Shown here in pieces: positions 24,661-36,582 of a DNA stretch of 64,000 nucleotides. The position numbers and the translations under genes are program-made. This DNA is from Bugula neritina. Taxonomy: Eukaryota; Bryozoa; Gymnolaemata; Cheilostomatida; Bugulidae. The stretch spans positions 27,764,004-27,828,003 of the forward strand of contig OZ037765.1 in NCBI GenBank assembly GCA_964035545.1. Direction: 5' to 3'. Position 1 is the first letter of the stretch. Each line of letters opens with the position of its first letter. A model generated the notes under the pieces. That model was not told the origin of the DNA, made no database searches, and worked only from the letters and a program-made list of their open reading frames with translations.

Positions 24661-26760
24661 TGTGACACTGTGTATTTTGTCAAATAGACAATTTAGTCTT
24701 TATTATAATTGATTTATATATCAAATTTAAGTTTATGATCATGAGGAGAATTATAACTAAAATGATCATTATGATTTATATCAATTTTATGAAAAGATTT
24801 TATGTAAGGTTGCTACTTATACTTACAGTTAAATATTACATACCAGCACTTCAACTTACTGTTAATGTGACTTTTATACGTAAATGCTTATGTTGCTTGC
24901 AGTCTTAATTCAAAGAACCTTTACATCACTGAAAACCTATAGAGTACAGTCAATATCAATATATAGTGTTAGGCAGAGGAGTCTCCTGTGTAGTGTGAAG
25001 TGAGCGCATAGTAAGCTCACTATTCAGTTTTTTCTTTTTAGAGTCCATATAAAACTTCTACAGTTATCAAAAGGATGTAGTTTTGATCAGCTTCAGTTTA
25101 AAAAAGAGAACAGCTATTGAAGTGTCAGTACAAGCCATTTTACTGGTAAGAACTCTAAACTGTCACAAAAATCAAATTTGAAAAATAGTTTTGAATTTTA
25201 GTGTCTGTTGGGTTTTTCAAGAAATGTGTAGACTTTAAAAAACTCCCTATGTAATAATATTGGCTTTACAGAACTTTTTAGGGAAATATGCTTTTGATAT
25301 ACATGAATTTGAAGTTTAAAACTAGCTCATGTAAATGTCAGTAGTAAGCAGTACTTTACAAGCATGATTTTAAAACCTAGCTCTAGCAGAGATTGGCACC
25401 ACATGCACTAGAGAAATGCATATGTTGAGGAAATTATTGAACACATTAAATGAAACTAATGCAATCAGCTTTATCTGAGAGCATCTGCTAAGCTGATTAC
25501 TGCAGTATTGTAGTTAGTAGGTGCAGGTCTTTTTTTGTTTAAAATTTGGTGATATTATATATTGAGTTGTTTATTAATAGACCTAGCATTGGGGTTTTAT
25601 TATAAGCTGCCTAAGACATAGTTGTTCAGTAGAAATACATTTCAAGTTAATTTATTGCTTGTGATTTGCAGCAAAGCATAAGTGACATTTACAATATTCT
25701 TGTTTGGTATACTTCACCCTTCAGTTGATTAAAAAAACTCGGGCCACAAGGAGCTGATTTCCACACCGGTTGCTGACTAGAACTTTGCAAAAATGAAACA
25801 ACAGTAGATCCCATTACCAAATACAATTGGTTACCCAAGTTTTGGTCGGTTGATAATGCATTGCGTGTGAGAGGTAGCTATTGCAGCGAATTTTCAACAC
25901 ATACGGTTTCGGATCATATGTGGTCCTAGTCAAAGCAGACAACTAGTGTCAAAATATATGCAACAAAATGTAATGCTTTTCCTCTTTTTGGTAGCTAAAG
26001 TTTTGTGTTGCAAATATTTTCTATGGTATTCTTTAAAACTTATAAATATTTTAAGCTTTTCTCTGTCATAAAATAATTTTGTTGTATGCAATGCAGTTGT
26101 ATTTCATGGTATATATGTAGCTTTCCACAATATGGAACAGAGATTGCTAAGCAGGTATAAGTCTGATCTTCTAGTTAGTAGTATATTACCCTTCTGCCAT
26201 TTACATTAAATATGATTAAGTTAACTTATTCCCACAAGCATTTAGTTCTGTTTACTGTATACATCAAATGGTATCTTTGGAATAGTTAATTTTTAATCAA
26301 AACCTTTTTAACATAGTTAATAACTTCTGACATGTTTAAATCAATTTCGATATTTTTACCCTCATGTATGAAATTCTGTTAGAATAGTTTATCCCCTCTG
26401 TTTCCTTTACTAATTTTAGTAGAGAATTATGACTCATAAATTTTTCCCAGTTATTTCACTTTTGTTTGAAAATGGAATTCCCACCTGCTGAATCATTTAC
26501 ATGAACTATTATTGCAAGCTCCTCCCTAGCCTATTTTCTATAGAAGCAACCCATTATTTGTTTTCTTCCTCAAACACTTTAAGAAAGTAGATATATTTAT
26601 TTAAGCAATTGCAATAAAAATGTTCATAATTTTTTCTCATCTTCAAGTAAAATGCATCTGACTTTTATGTATTTTAGATAAAATATTTTATTCTGTAGAA
26701 ATAAAGTTCATATGTTGTTGACTGTATGTCATCTATAATACAGGAGAACAGGTGACCGCC

Positions 26761-26778
26761 ATGGTGAGCGTTACCTAA
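26761..26778 (+). promoter_or_regulatory. Upstream ORF before the KIF6 start
   Basis: A five-codon frame, ATG GTG AGC GTT ACC TAA, lies two bases before the KIF6 ATG and in a different frame. Its context, GCCATGG, is stronger than that of the KIF6 start (AGTATGG). It would be present in the mature 5' UTR if the acceptor at 26743 is used. ATG/GTGAGC could instead be read as a splice donor. Confidence 0.45.
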
Positions 26779-26780
26779 GT

Positions 26781-29700
26781 ATGGCTAGCATTAAAACCTA
26801 CGCCAGAGTGAAACCTGCGGATGACCTCTACGATGACTATGAGACTACACGGAATAGATTGTACCTCAGAATACCTGACAGCTATGGGCGGGACTCAACT
26901 CTGTACAACAGGACCAGAGCTCCAATAGTAAACCATGAGTTCAAATATTCTCAGGTGTTTGGCACCTCTGCTACACAGGAGGAAGTGTTTAACATCTCTA
27001 CTAAAAACATCATTGATGGTAAATAAATATGTTACAATTTATCAACAGGAGCACATTACTGCTTGAGTAGCTTTTTTATTAGCAATTCTAAAACATGTAT
27101 GGAAAACTGCATTACTATTTTTTCAAGTTGCTGTACCATATTTCAGGATTTTTGGAAGGCTATAATGGAACTATATTCGCATATGGACAAACATCTTCAG
27201 GCAAAACATATACAATGCAAGGAGATTTAAATGATTCTAAAAACAAAGGTCTAACACCAAGGTAACAAAATAGTTTGAAGTTTAAGAATGGGATATGTAC
27301 ACTACATTAAAATAATGAATACAAACTTTGTAAGCTTTTAAACACTTCAACCATATTTTGTATGAATTTTAGCTCTCATGTCCGCCAGTTATCAAAATAC
27401 AGTGAATATGCGATAATTTTCATATATATTACTATTGACTAATTATAAAGCAAATTATTCTAATAATAAACCAATTGAGGTAATTACTAATACTGCTTGA
27501 TAGCTTTATTTAAACAGAACAAAGGTGTTCAGTTTCTCTTTGGTTGAAACAAATATGCAGTTAGTTTTGGCAAATTTTCTTTCACCACGGCCTACTGCAA
27601 AAAATGTCATGCAATATAATAAATTTTGTTAGTTTTTTTATAAGGAATTATTAATCTGAACATGGATCATTAGTGATTAATATAATTCTGTCTTCAATTA
27701 GCTTATCTTGGCTTTATTTCAATTTTATTTTTCTTTCTAGTATATCCTTTATTAGTTTCATAATGGTACTAGTTAGTAACAAATAGGCTTTTCATTTTTT
27801 AAAATGTTTACAGGTGATCATGTATTTGTGTTGAATATCTTTCAGGAGTTTGACTCGAATATTCAATGCTATCAATCTGAGAAAGAAAGCAGGAGAGAAT
27901 ATTACTATGCATTGCTCATTTTTGGAAATTTATCAAGAAGTTGGTTATGATTTATTGAAGGCTGTCAATAAAGCTGGCCCTAGTCCAGCTTCATTTGCAA
28001 AGGTAATTCTCTTTAAAATAATCTGCTGTGTGTAAATTACATCCAGGTTTTAGCAATGTGACGTGTGAGGGAGCAGCCGTGGTCTAGGGGTTAGACCGTT
28101 TGCCTAGTAAGCATGAAGTCATGCGTTCGAGCCCAGGCAAAGGTTGTTGGTGATGTTAGAAAGAGCATCCAGTCATAATTGCTCTTGTGACCCCATCTAA
28201 ATAAGTCCTTAGCCTCAGGGTTTCTCGCAGAGATGGTGACTATAAACTTGCATGAGTTTTTAGCAGTGTGACGTGTATTTCACCACCAAGTTTTACCTTA
28301 CGCTATCTTTATATCTGGTATCATTTTCTTTGGCACCAATATAGTAAATTTTGAAAATTTGATTAATCAAAAATATTTGTTTCAATGCCTAAAGGCTGCT
28401 ATTCAATGATGCCAAATTCACTTGCATTGTTTATAATTTTGAGCACATTTCATTTTATATTTTGAATGCTTGCACCATTTAAGGTAACTGTGGTAGATGG
28501 TCCTGAGGGTGCTGCTGTTGTAAAGAATTTATCTATTCATTCAATTTCTAGTGAAGAGGCAGCCCAGGCCTTATTAGCCCAAGGTAAAGAGCTAATATGA
28601 GTTTGGCATATTCTTTTAATAATAATAGTTGACTATAATATATTTGTTAATGCAGGCTTATTTGTTAATATATACAGTCAATGTATATTTGAGTAAGCCT
28701 GAGGTATCACATATGTTATCACATTTTCTGTTATCTGCATGGGTTTAGGGTTTTTTTCTTGAAGAAAACTACTCTATAATCATGTTAAGTAAGGAAAGAT
28801 AACTCTTTCCCTCCACAGTAAAGTCAAAATATTACACTTTTCTGCCGGTGTTCAGTTCATGTGCATCATTGTAATTTAATTACAATCTTTTTACTAACAA
28901 AGAGTTACCTTGATGTGAGTTCTAGTATCAAGCTTTTGCTTTTTATAGAAATACTCCCTAATTTTTAGGTGAATCAAATAGAAAAGTAGCTGAGACAGCA
29001 ATGAATAACAGGTCGTCTCGATCACATGCTGTTTTCACTGTGTATCTTTCTAGTCGAAAAGGAGATCTTCTTGTTAGGTAAATATATATACATATGATAT
29101 ATGTCATATATACATATATAACTCAATCTGTGTACAGCAGCTGTTTCGGGATTTGTCCCCTCATCATCACAGAACAGAGTACTATGGTCCACACCTGCAC
29201 AATGGAGCACTACCACTATCACTGCTATGTAATGAGATATATAATAATAGTTTTTTAAATGTTTATAATTAACTATTGTTGATGGGCAGTTTCATGGTTT
29301 ATTTATTTAACATAGTAGTTGCTGCATTAAATTGGGTTTTGCAGTTTGCTTTTCATGTAATAATTGACATTAACATATTATAATGGTTGTTTTAAGCATA
29401 TTTCATATATGTTGTGTTTTTATCAAATGTAAATTTACTTCATAACCATTGCTGAAAGTTATATAATATTTAATTTTAGATCAAAGATGCATTTTGTGGA
29501 TTTGGCTGGCTCAGAGAGGGTCTGTAAGACCGGTGTGAAGGGGTTGCAGCTGTCTGAGGCAAAATATATCAACTTGTCTCTGCATTACTTAGAGGGGGTC
29601 ATCATTGCTTTGCATCAACATGCAACTGCTTCAGGGAGACTTCAGACGGCTCCCAGTGGCGTCTCTAAAAGCTGGGCTAATTCTGTGAAAGCTAAGCGAC

Positions 29701-32700
29701 CATATAGTGCCGCTCCTTCCAGTGACCGACCTCGTCACATTCCATACAGAAACTCTCTCTTGACTATGCTCCTCAAAGATAGCTTAGGTAGACAATTAAT
29801 GTGCAAATTTTTTCTATTTTATAAAAAAAGCCTGAAAATTTATGCCGTAATATAAAGGATAGAGAAAAAAAATTCAAACATTCCTTTTTTTCATTCTTAT
29901 GTATTCTTGTTTTGAATTTTGTTATAAAAGTAAAATGATACTCAATTAAAGTATATATTATAATGACACTTGGACTATTGTCGTAAGAGTATTATTTAAT
30001 AGTTAGAGTTGCTCAGTAAAAGTGATGCATTTTATAACAGATGTAATACGCTTATTTAGACCTGCAGTAGTTATTTATAAAATATTTTACATTCTATACT
30101 CATATTTTATATGCCGTTGTAAATTTTCTGTTTTATATTATATTTTAAACATAATTGTAGGTGGCAATTGCCTAACATCGATGATTGCCACTATATCTTT
30201 GGAGATGGTCAACTTGAGTGAGAGTATTTCCACCTGTAGGTTTGCTCAAAGGGTGTCTTGCATTTCTAACACTGCCAGGTAACTTGTGTTTTATTATTCT
30301 GAGACTATATGCTATTACTTGTTGAATCAAAACATGGAAGCTGTGGTTGTAAGATAAGTTTGCAGCCTAGTTTTTGCCCCAAACCAAAATTAAAAAGCAA
30401 ACTAAAGAAATTAGGCTATACAAATTTCTTCACTACTGTACCTAAACGCAACTTCAATATAAATTTTGACTAGCTGTCAATATACGGTATGGCTTGACAT
30501 GTCTCTTTTAAATAACTAGTGTTTAATTTTTTGGCAATAACTGCAATATACTTTCTATTTTCTTACTTGAAACATATGAAGTAATTTATTATAAATGTAA
30601 AAGCTTACCTCGAGCTTTTTAGCCTGTTGTTGTTTAGCATCAACTAAGCGCTTGGTTTAGTTCAAAAACATTTAATGCGTGTTATTTGTGCACAGAAATT
30701 TAATCTTGATGTAATACTTGCCAGTTAAAATATTGTTAAAAGCACTGTAAAGAGGTAAATATGTTAAAATTTTCTTCCAATAGAAAAAATGAAGAGATTG
30801 ATGACAAGTCTATGATAAAACGTCTAAGAACAAGAGTGGCCGAACTGGAAGCTGAGAACAATGTTTTGAAACACGGAGGACAGGTTGATTTGTCGACTAC
30901 TGAGCTTCAGGAGAAATTGAGTCTCACGCAAGAAGATAAGGAGTTGTGTCAACATGTTGTTAAAGATTTTCTTAATGGCCGCCTTATTGATCCGATTGTT
31001 GCTGGTAAATCCATTCAAATATTTTTGCACTGTGTTTTAATTAAACAAGTTTTTATTGCATATCATCTTAATTTTTATGGCTTCTTACCTAATATATTGT
31101 ATTACTTAGGGGTAACCGATCCATTCAAGTTCCGGGAATGTATGAGTATATTTAAACGGCTGATAAAGGAACACAGCGATAAGTCACTGCGACTTACAGA
31201 GAAACTAAAGCAGCAGCCAGTATCGGTGCAAGAGGCGTTCTACACTGGAGGAAAGTATTACGAAGCACCTTTAGCTAAACCAGTTAAACGCCAGGAGATA
31301 ATCTTCAGAGATGATGCTAATGCTCTTGCCAGGTGAGAACAGGGAAACACTGCATGGAGCTCTAGTAAACATTTCATTTTAGTGTTCAGATTACCCAGTG
31401 GATCCTGTGGTGTAATGGTTAGCACACCAGCTTGCAAGCTAGAGGTCTCAGGTTCAAATCCCAGTGGAGACAAAAGGTTTTTATTCATTGTCTTTTGAAA
31501 GCTGTAGTTTGTTTATGGAATGTTATACGTTTCAGGCGAGCATATTACGGACAGTTGGAATCTAAGCAACAGAAGAGATCTACATCTTTAAGACCCACAA
31601 TTTTAAATCGAGGAGTTTCAGCTGAAAAACATCAAAAAGAATCACCCGCTGAGGCATGGCAACTGCAACTCTATAACAGTAAGTATCTGCATGACAGATG
31701 TGGGGGAATTCAGGAATATTTACTGATTACTTTATAGCCAGGTGAATTAATGATATGGAAAAATGGTGATCTTGATGCTGTTAAATCTTTTTTATTAATC
31801 ATAATGCAAATGTTATGCTATTTTTAAATAACTTCTCTTCTATATATGTGTTTTTTTGCAAATATATGTAGTTTTATAAATGAATTTAATTCAATTTCCA
31901 ACATATTGGCCACAGTCAAATTACATATATTTCAAGTTATAATATATTATAGACTTAATCAACTGATCTAGTGATATTAAATGGTAAACTTACTATCGCT
32001 GTAAAGTTATTTTCTTAAATCTTTGTGGACAGTACTTTGATGTGATTGAATGAAGTTATTCCAATGAAAAATTGCTTTCTGATATGAATTATCGTATTGG
32101 CTTGTTATGGGTTATATAAGGTGTTGTATTTATGTAATCAGAAATGTTAGCTAAAAAGGAGCAGGCCAAGAAAAAGCAGGTCCGGATAGAAGTTGGTGAG
32201 GGAATCCAATAGCTTTAGCATAATTCTTGAAGATTTGACAGTTTCAGTAACCTAGATTAACACGCTGACTTTGTTAGATATAATGCCCTTTCATGTGTGC
32301 TGTAACATATTTCTCTCATAAATTACCTTCCTTTAGATAATGCTTCATTGCATTCCAGTTTAATGAATTTTCATTTGTGGTTTTGTAATCTTTCCCTTGT
32401 GTGAACTGATTGATGATTTTTCTAATCAACTCCAATTTGCTGTTTTATGGCATTTTGTGCCAAGGAAGCTTTATTTAGTATATTATAATCTAAATATTAA
32501 TATTTTCATAGACAGGATTTCATTAAAGAAATGTCAACTTTAATTATTTCACTGTTTTACTATATAGCGTGAAGTACCCTGTTGTACTCATTAAACAGTT
32601 GATAGGTTGGTATGAATCTAATTTTTGGTAGTTGCTACAATGTAATGAGTGAATGTTGACTGTGCGGGTTTATTTGCTGGTATTGCAAATTGTACCAAAA

Positions 32701-35700
32701 TAAGTTATTTGATTTATTTTCATTTTTAGGGTTGGATCTGGCATATTTCTATAGTTATCTTTGTTAAATTCATATTAAATTTCACTATGTTGATTTAAAT
32801 AAGTGGGTAGAATTGTGATTATGCATCAGTTTTAAACCCATAAGCTAGTTTTTTATTTAATAATGCTTGAACGATTCTATTAGGACATAATTTATCACAG
32901 AAAACATTTCATTGACTTGCAGATCCAAGAACTGTTCCAGGTGCACCCAGTACCTCAGAATTTAAGAGACCAAAACCTCAGAGTGCAGCTCCTGCTCTGC
33001 GCCGAACTTCCACACCTTTCGAGAAGAAAAAGATTCATGAAGTAAAATTGCTTAATAAACAAGTAGAAGAGAACTATGTCCAGCAAGTACAACAAACCAA
33101 TCATCTAAGGGCTTTTAAAAAGACTGTGATAGAAGAAGAACTGGAGTTATCAATGCAGTCTTTAAAGTTAGTTTTATATGCTATATAGCGATTGAAATAA
33201 AAAAAAGTTTTATGTAAGATAATTACAAACTTACTGTCTTTATAAGATATGGTGACCAAATAGTTATCCATTAAATATTTCTGTGCTCTTTTTTATTAAA
33301 ATATTTTCATTTCAATTAGTTAAAAATTATTGAATTATCTGAAACTGTAAGGACTGGGTTATAATTTTTGAAATTTCATTTTCAATAGACGAAAGATTGA
33401 GGTAACTCAGCATCAGTTATTTGATCAACAAAAATATGTATTAAATGTGAAACAGCAGCGTGCTGATGAGGATTTGATCATTCAGGAGCAACTTGTTGAG
33501 CAGCAACTCCAAAAGCGTGTGGTAAGTTTGTTTCTATGTAATATATGATATATGATACAATATCTTTACACATTACTGTAATGTTTGTGTTGACACATCA
33601 CATCAACTTGCTATATTATGCATCTAGAACTTTCTTTTATTTAAAATGCTTTACTTTACACCTCAAGTTTTTGCCTAGCTACATTAGCTTGTTGTGTATC
33701 GAATGCTTTTTTCTTAGCCATCTTTTATTATTGCTGTAATAGCGTACACATTTATCTATTTTCTGCAAAGTTTTATATAGGCAAGGCAATGTTTCAATTA
33801 TGTTTAGATGTAATCAGAGGTAGTTTGAAGTGTTTATTCATTAATTGATTCATCTTGAAATAAGAGGTTTAAGAACACAATAGTGTTTATAGTATATCTC
33901 TTGCTATTTTTAGAACAAGCTCCTAGCAGACTTGAATGCTACTGCCAAAAAGCTACAAATGGTAAAAGCTGATGAAAGGGCAGAGTCTTCAGAAAGTTCT
34001 AATTCTCATTACCATTCTGTGCAGGATAAGTTTGCTAATGTGACAAAGAAAGATGGAACCATTGACAGAATCAAAGTAATGACAACTTTGGAGCAACAGC
34101 AGAAGCTGCAAAATCAGGTTTGCACAATTTTCAATTCCAACGCTATAAGGTATTTCATTATTTGCTTGCTACAAAAATAGCCTATTGTGTTAGGCACGCG
34201 AGTTTAAATTTTATGTTAGTATATTATTGGTGCAATTAACGTATATGGAATTTTATAAAACAAAAGCTTAAAAAAATTGCTTGTCTAAAGTAACTATCAA
34301 TATTTTAGCTACAAAAGAAGATAGATCAACAACGAGCATTAGTGATTGATAAACATTTAGAAGTAAAAGAACAATCAACGAGACAAAAACTAGAAGAGTT
34401 TAAAAGAAAGTTGGCAGAATCTAGTAGTGTTGCTTGTAACAAGAACAGCATCAGTTCTAGTGACTCAACTCAAAGAGTGCCAGAGAGAAAAGAAATAAGC
34501 TCTAGTGAGTCACAAACGACATTTCAAAGTCGAATAAAAGCAGAAAAACAGACTCAAAAACAGTCTATAGGAAATATTTTAAGTAGGTATAGAACACCAA
34601 GCACTGATAATAGGCGCCGTGATGATGTTGAAGAACGGACAGCTCAGGTAGATCGTATATTGGCAAAGTACCGCAAGAGCCGTCCTGTTAAATCACCTGA
34701 AAGTGAGAGTAGAAAAGCATCAACAGAAGGGAAGCAAACCAACAAGAAAGAAGCAGCATCTTCTAATCTTAAAAGTAGATCTGAGGCACATATTGATAAT
34801 TCATCACATTCATCACCAGCATACCGCACAATTACTGTAGCAAACAGCTCAATGAAGTTCAAAACTGCAAACGTTAATAAGCAAACTCCACATGAATATC
34901 AGCGTCAAAGCTCAACAGCAAAGTCCAATCGTAGGCCCAGTCAAGCGGAAGCAAGTGAAAAGGTCATTCATAAAGATTTTGACGCTACACTAAAAGCTAT
35001 GCTATTAGTTCGACAAGGACACAACCAAAAACGCACAGAAGGGTGGAAAGAAACCAAATTTAGGAACCATGATTTAGAAAAGGTAATTTTATCATTTCAG
35101 TACCTAGTAAAACCGAAGCTGAAAATTAAAGTTCAAGTTTTGATAAGTAGGTTTTTCTACCTAATAAAATGTATTGGGATAATGATTGTTTTGGACTACA
35201 ATAATGACAGTTAACTATGCTTGAAAGATGTAATTATCATTCGTTTACTAAAACTAATGTTCTCCAGTAAACAATAACTTGTAAAATTTAACATTCAGGC
35301 TCACATATCACATTGCCTACTATTATAATAACATAACTTAATGTTTGGAGTTGAAACAAATAATGTTTTTCAGAACTCAAAAGCTGATCTCCTCAGATAT
35401 CTGTCAAAACAGCACAAAAGGAAACAGCAAGAAAGGAGTACTCAAGATGTGCAGTCGAACCTACGTAAGTATTCTGACAGGAAGCCTTCTGCAGACTCAA
35501 AAACAAAGCCCAAAACCTCAAGAGCTTTTACAAGTACCACTCGAGATTTCAGTCACCGTCCCAACTATTACCAACACAAATCAAACTCAAAACCCTCTGA
35601 AATGAATATTGAACCAAGAATGGAGCTTATAGATGATAAGCAAGAGTCGTCAACTACTTGTGGTGCAGTAACTCCAAACATTGAACAACCCACTCAGCAG

Positions 35701-35838
35701 GCTCCAAAGGTTTATGCCAACTTAATGAAAATGAATGAGCAGAATAAGCGCACCTCAAAGATTCGCCAAATTCAAAATGCCACATTGACTATTCAGAGAG
35801 CATGGCGAAGGTATCATAAACTAAATAAGAACAGATAG
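26781..35838 (+). CDS. KIF6: Kinesin-9 family motor, KIF6-like
   Basis: This is a microtubule plus-end motor of the kinesin-9 family, associated with motile cilia. Sixteen exons join in phase: 26781-27018, 27147-27261, 27846-28002, 28484-28583, 28969-29077, 29480-29787, 30161-30278, 30784-31004, 31110-31332, 31536-31678, 32142-32195, 32923-33166, 33389-33521, 33914-34117, 34309-35082, 35374-35838 (3606 bases, 1201 residues). The motor is about 1-380: P-loop GQTSSGKT (93-100), switch I NNRSSRSH (216-223), switch II DLAGSE (247-252). KIF6 rather than KIF9 is indicated by [18 protein letters not shown] and [10 protein letters not shown]. About 35 extra residues sit between IIAL and HIPYRNS in loop 12. 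A short coiled coil follows, then Gln/Glu-rich helices, a basic/serine region and a C-terminal IQ-like motif ([11 protein letters not shown]). Human KIF6 is 814 residues, so this tail is long. The start is the first ATG in frame. Confidence 0.95.
28048..28276 (+). mobile_element. tRNA-derived SINE, copy B, with target-site duplication
   Basis: The body 28067-28257 lies in KIF6 intron 3. Box A is TGGTCTAGGGG (a perfect consensus) and box B GCGTTCGAGCC. The body shares AATAAGTCCTTAGCC and ATAAACTTGCATGAG with copy A. Flanking direct repeats at 28048-28066 and 28258-28276 are 19 bp (TTTTAGCAATGTGACGTGT) with one mismatch, clear proof of retroposition. The element ends without a poly(A) tail. Its central AAGAGCATCCAGTCATAAT resembles conserved cores of some invertebrate SINE superfamilies; that link is from memory and unverified. 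Confidence 0.88.
29127..29173 (-). ncRNA. Degenerate type I hammerhead ribozyme motif, Penelope/retrozyme-like
   Basis: On the minus strand every hammerhead element appears in order. Stem I is TCTGTG at 29173-29168, paired with CACAGA at 29132-29127. The core is ATGATGA (29167-29161), where the consensus is CTGATGA. Stem II is GGGG/TCCC with loop ACAAA (29160-29148), followed by GAA (29147-29145). Stem III is ACAG/CTGT with loop CTG (29144-29134), ending in the cleavage triplet GTA before stem I. The short stem III is the form known from Penelope-like elements and retrozymes. The single deviation is C3 to A, which should greatly reduce cleavage. The motif lies antisense in KIF6 intron 5, beside an AT-rich tract; no reverse transcriptase is nearby. 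Confidence 0.7.
30360..30446 (+). mobile_element. Truncated copy of the MITE found at 60043-60203
   Basis: It matches the right part of that element (CCCAAACCAAA, then AGGCTAT, then TTTCTYCACTACTG and CTAAA) with several differences and small gaps. The left inverted repeat is missing. It lies in KIF6 intron 7. Confidence 0.6.
31400..31472 (+). other. tRNA-like pol III element (tRNA pseudogene or SINE head)
   Basis: Box A TGGTGTAATGG (31408-31418) and box B GGTTCAAATCC (31451-31461) are perfect, and a T5 run follows at 31478-31482. The first 25 bases resemble tRNA-Gln. The structure is defective: the anticodon stem CCAGC/GCTAG encloses only six loop bases (TTGCAA), two acceptor pairs fail and the T stem is weak. 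It could be transcribed, but is unlikely to be a working tRNA. It lies in KIF6 intron 9. Confidence 0.5.
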
Positions 35839-36582
35839 AACAAAATTTAACTCCAATAATCACATCTATATCATATTTTTATTCAATCATGGCAGATACT
35901 TTATATTATAATATTGTAGCTGTTGAGAAGTTTAAATCTGCTTCAACTTTCAGCTAATATTCAATACACGTGTTTTGCATTACACTTGTTGCACCACTAG
36001 CTTTGTTAGTTGCACCTAACTTATTCTTTATTAACTTATTCTTTACCATAGAGTTGGTATTTCCTTTTATGTAGTTGATATTGCTAGAACGGCATTGTAT
36101 TTATATTGATTGCAAAATATTTGCAACTCAACTTTTGAATTTCACTTTGACAATTGTTAAGCATTTAAACTATATAAATAATGCAGGTTTTACCAAAATA
36201 AAACTGATTTGAATAAATCTATAAATAAATGTTTATATTTGTATACAGACAAATACAGCTTTGTAGGTGATAACCAAATTATAGAATACTGTTTTTTAAA
36301 AATGTTATATTGCAAATAAATCTCATACTTCGAATACACCTAGTTTTTATAAACCCACAAGTTAACTACATAATGAGAAACAAAGCTAAGCGAAAAAAAT
36401 CGGCATATGAAGCACTCGATTATTTAAAAATATTAATTTAATCTTTTTGTAAAAGCACCCGCATGTTACAATCTTAAATTTTGTACATAAGGGAAGGAAA
36501 CAAAGTTGTAATGATAAAGTGTATTCTCATTATTTCATAGACTATTAGTTTACTAAAGATAGCATTGTCATTAGCAACCTTT
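35839..36582. other. Convergent 3' spacer between KIF6 and HAPSTR1
   Basis: This 744-bp AT-rich region holds both 3' UTRs. AATAAA signals for KIF6 cluster at 36197-36229. A minus-strand ATTAAA near 36437 may serve HAPSTR1. Transcripts of the two genes could overlap at their ends. Confidence 0.7.
36197..36229 (+). terminator. KIF6 poly(A) signal cluster
   Basis: Three AATAAA hexamers start at about 36197, 36212 and 36224, roughly 360-390 bases after the KIF6 stop. They are the first strong plus-strand signals downstream. Confidence 0.6.

Larger units (their letters stand above)
23278..26780. other. Intergenic region upstream of KIF6
   Basis: This region holds the 3' UTR of the preceding gene, a short simple-sequence island (about 24550-24660), and a promoter-like patch at 24290-24440 with a GACGTCA word and an X-box-like motif. 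The KIF6 start exon has an acceptor ending at 26743 (ATACAG), so a 5' UTR exon probably lies here. No other coding sequence is evident. Confidence 0.55.
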
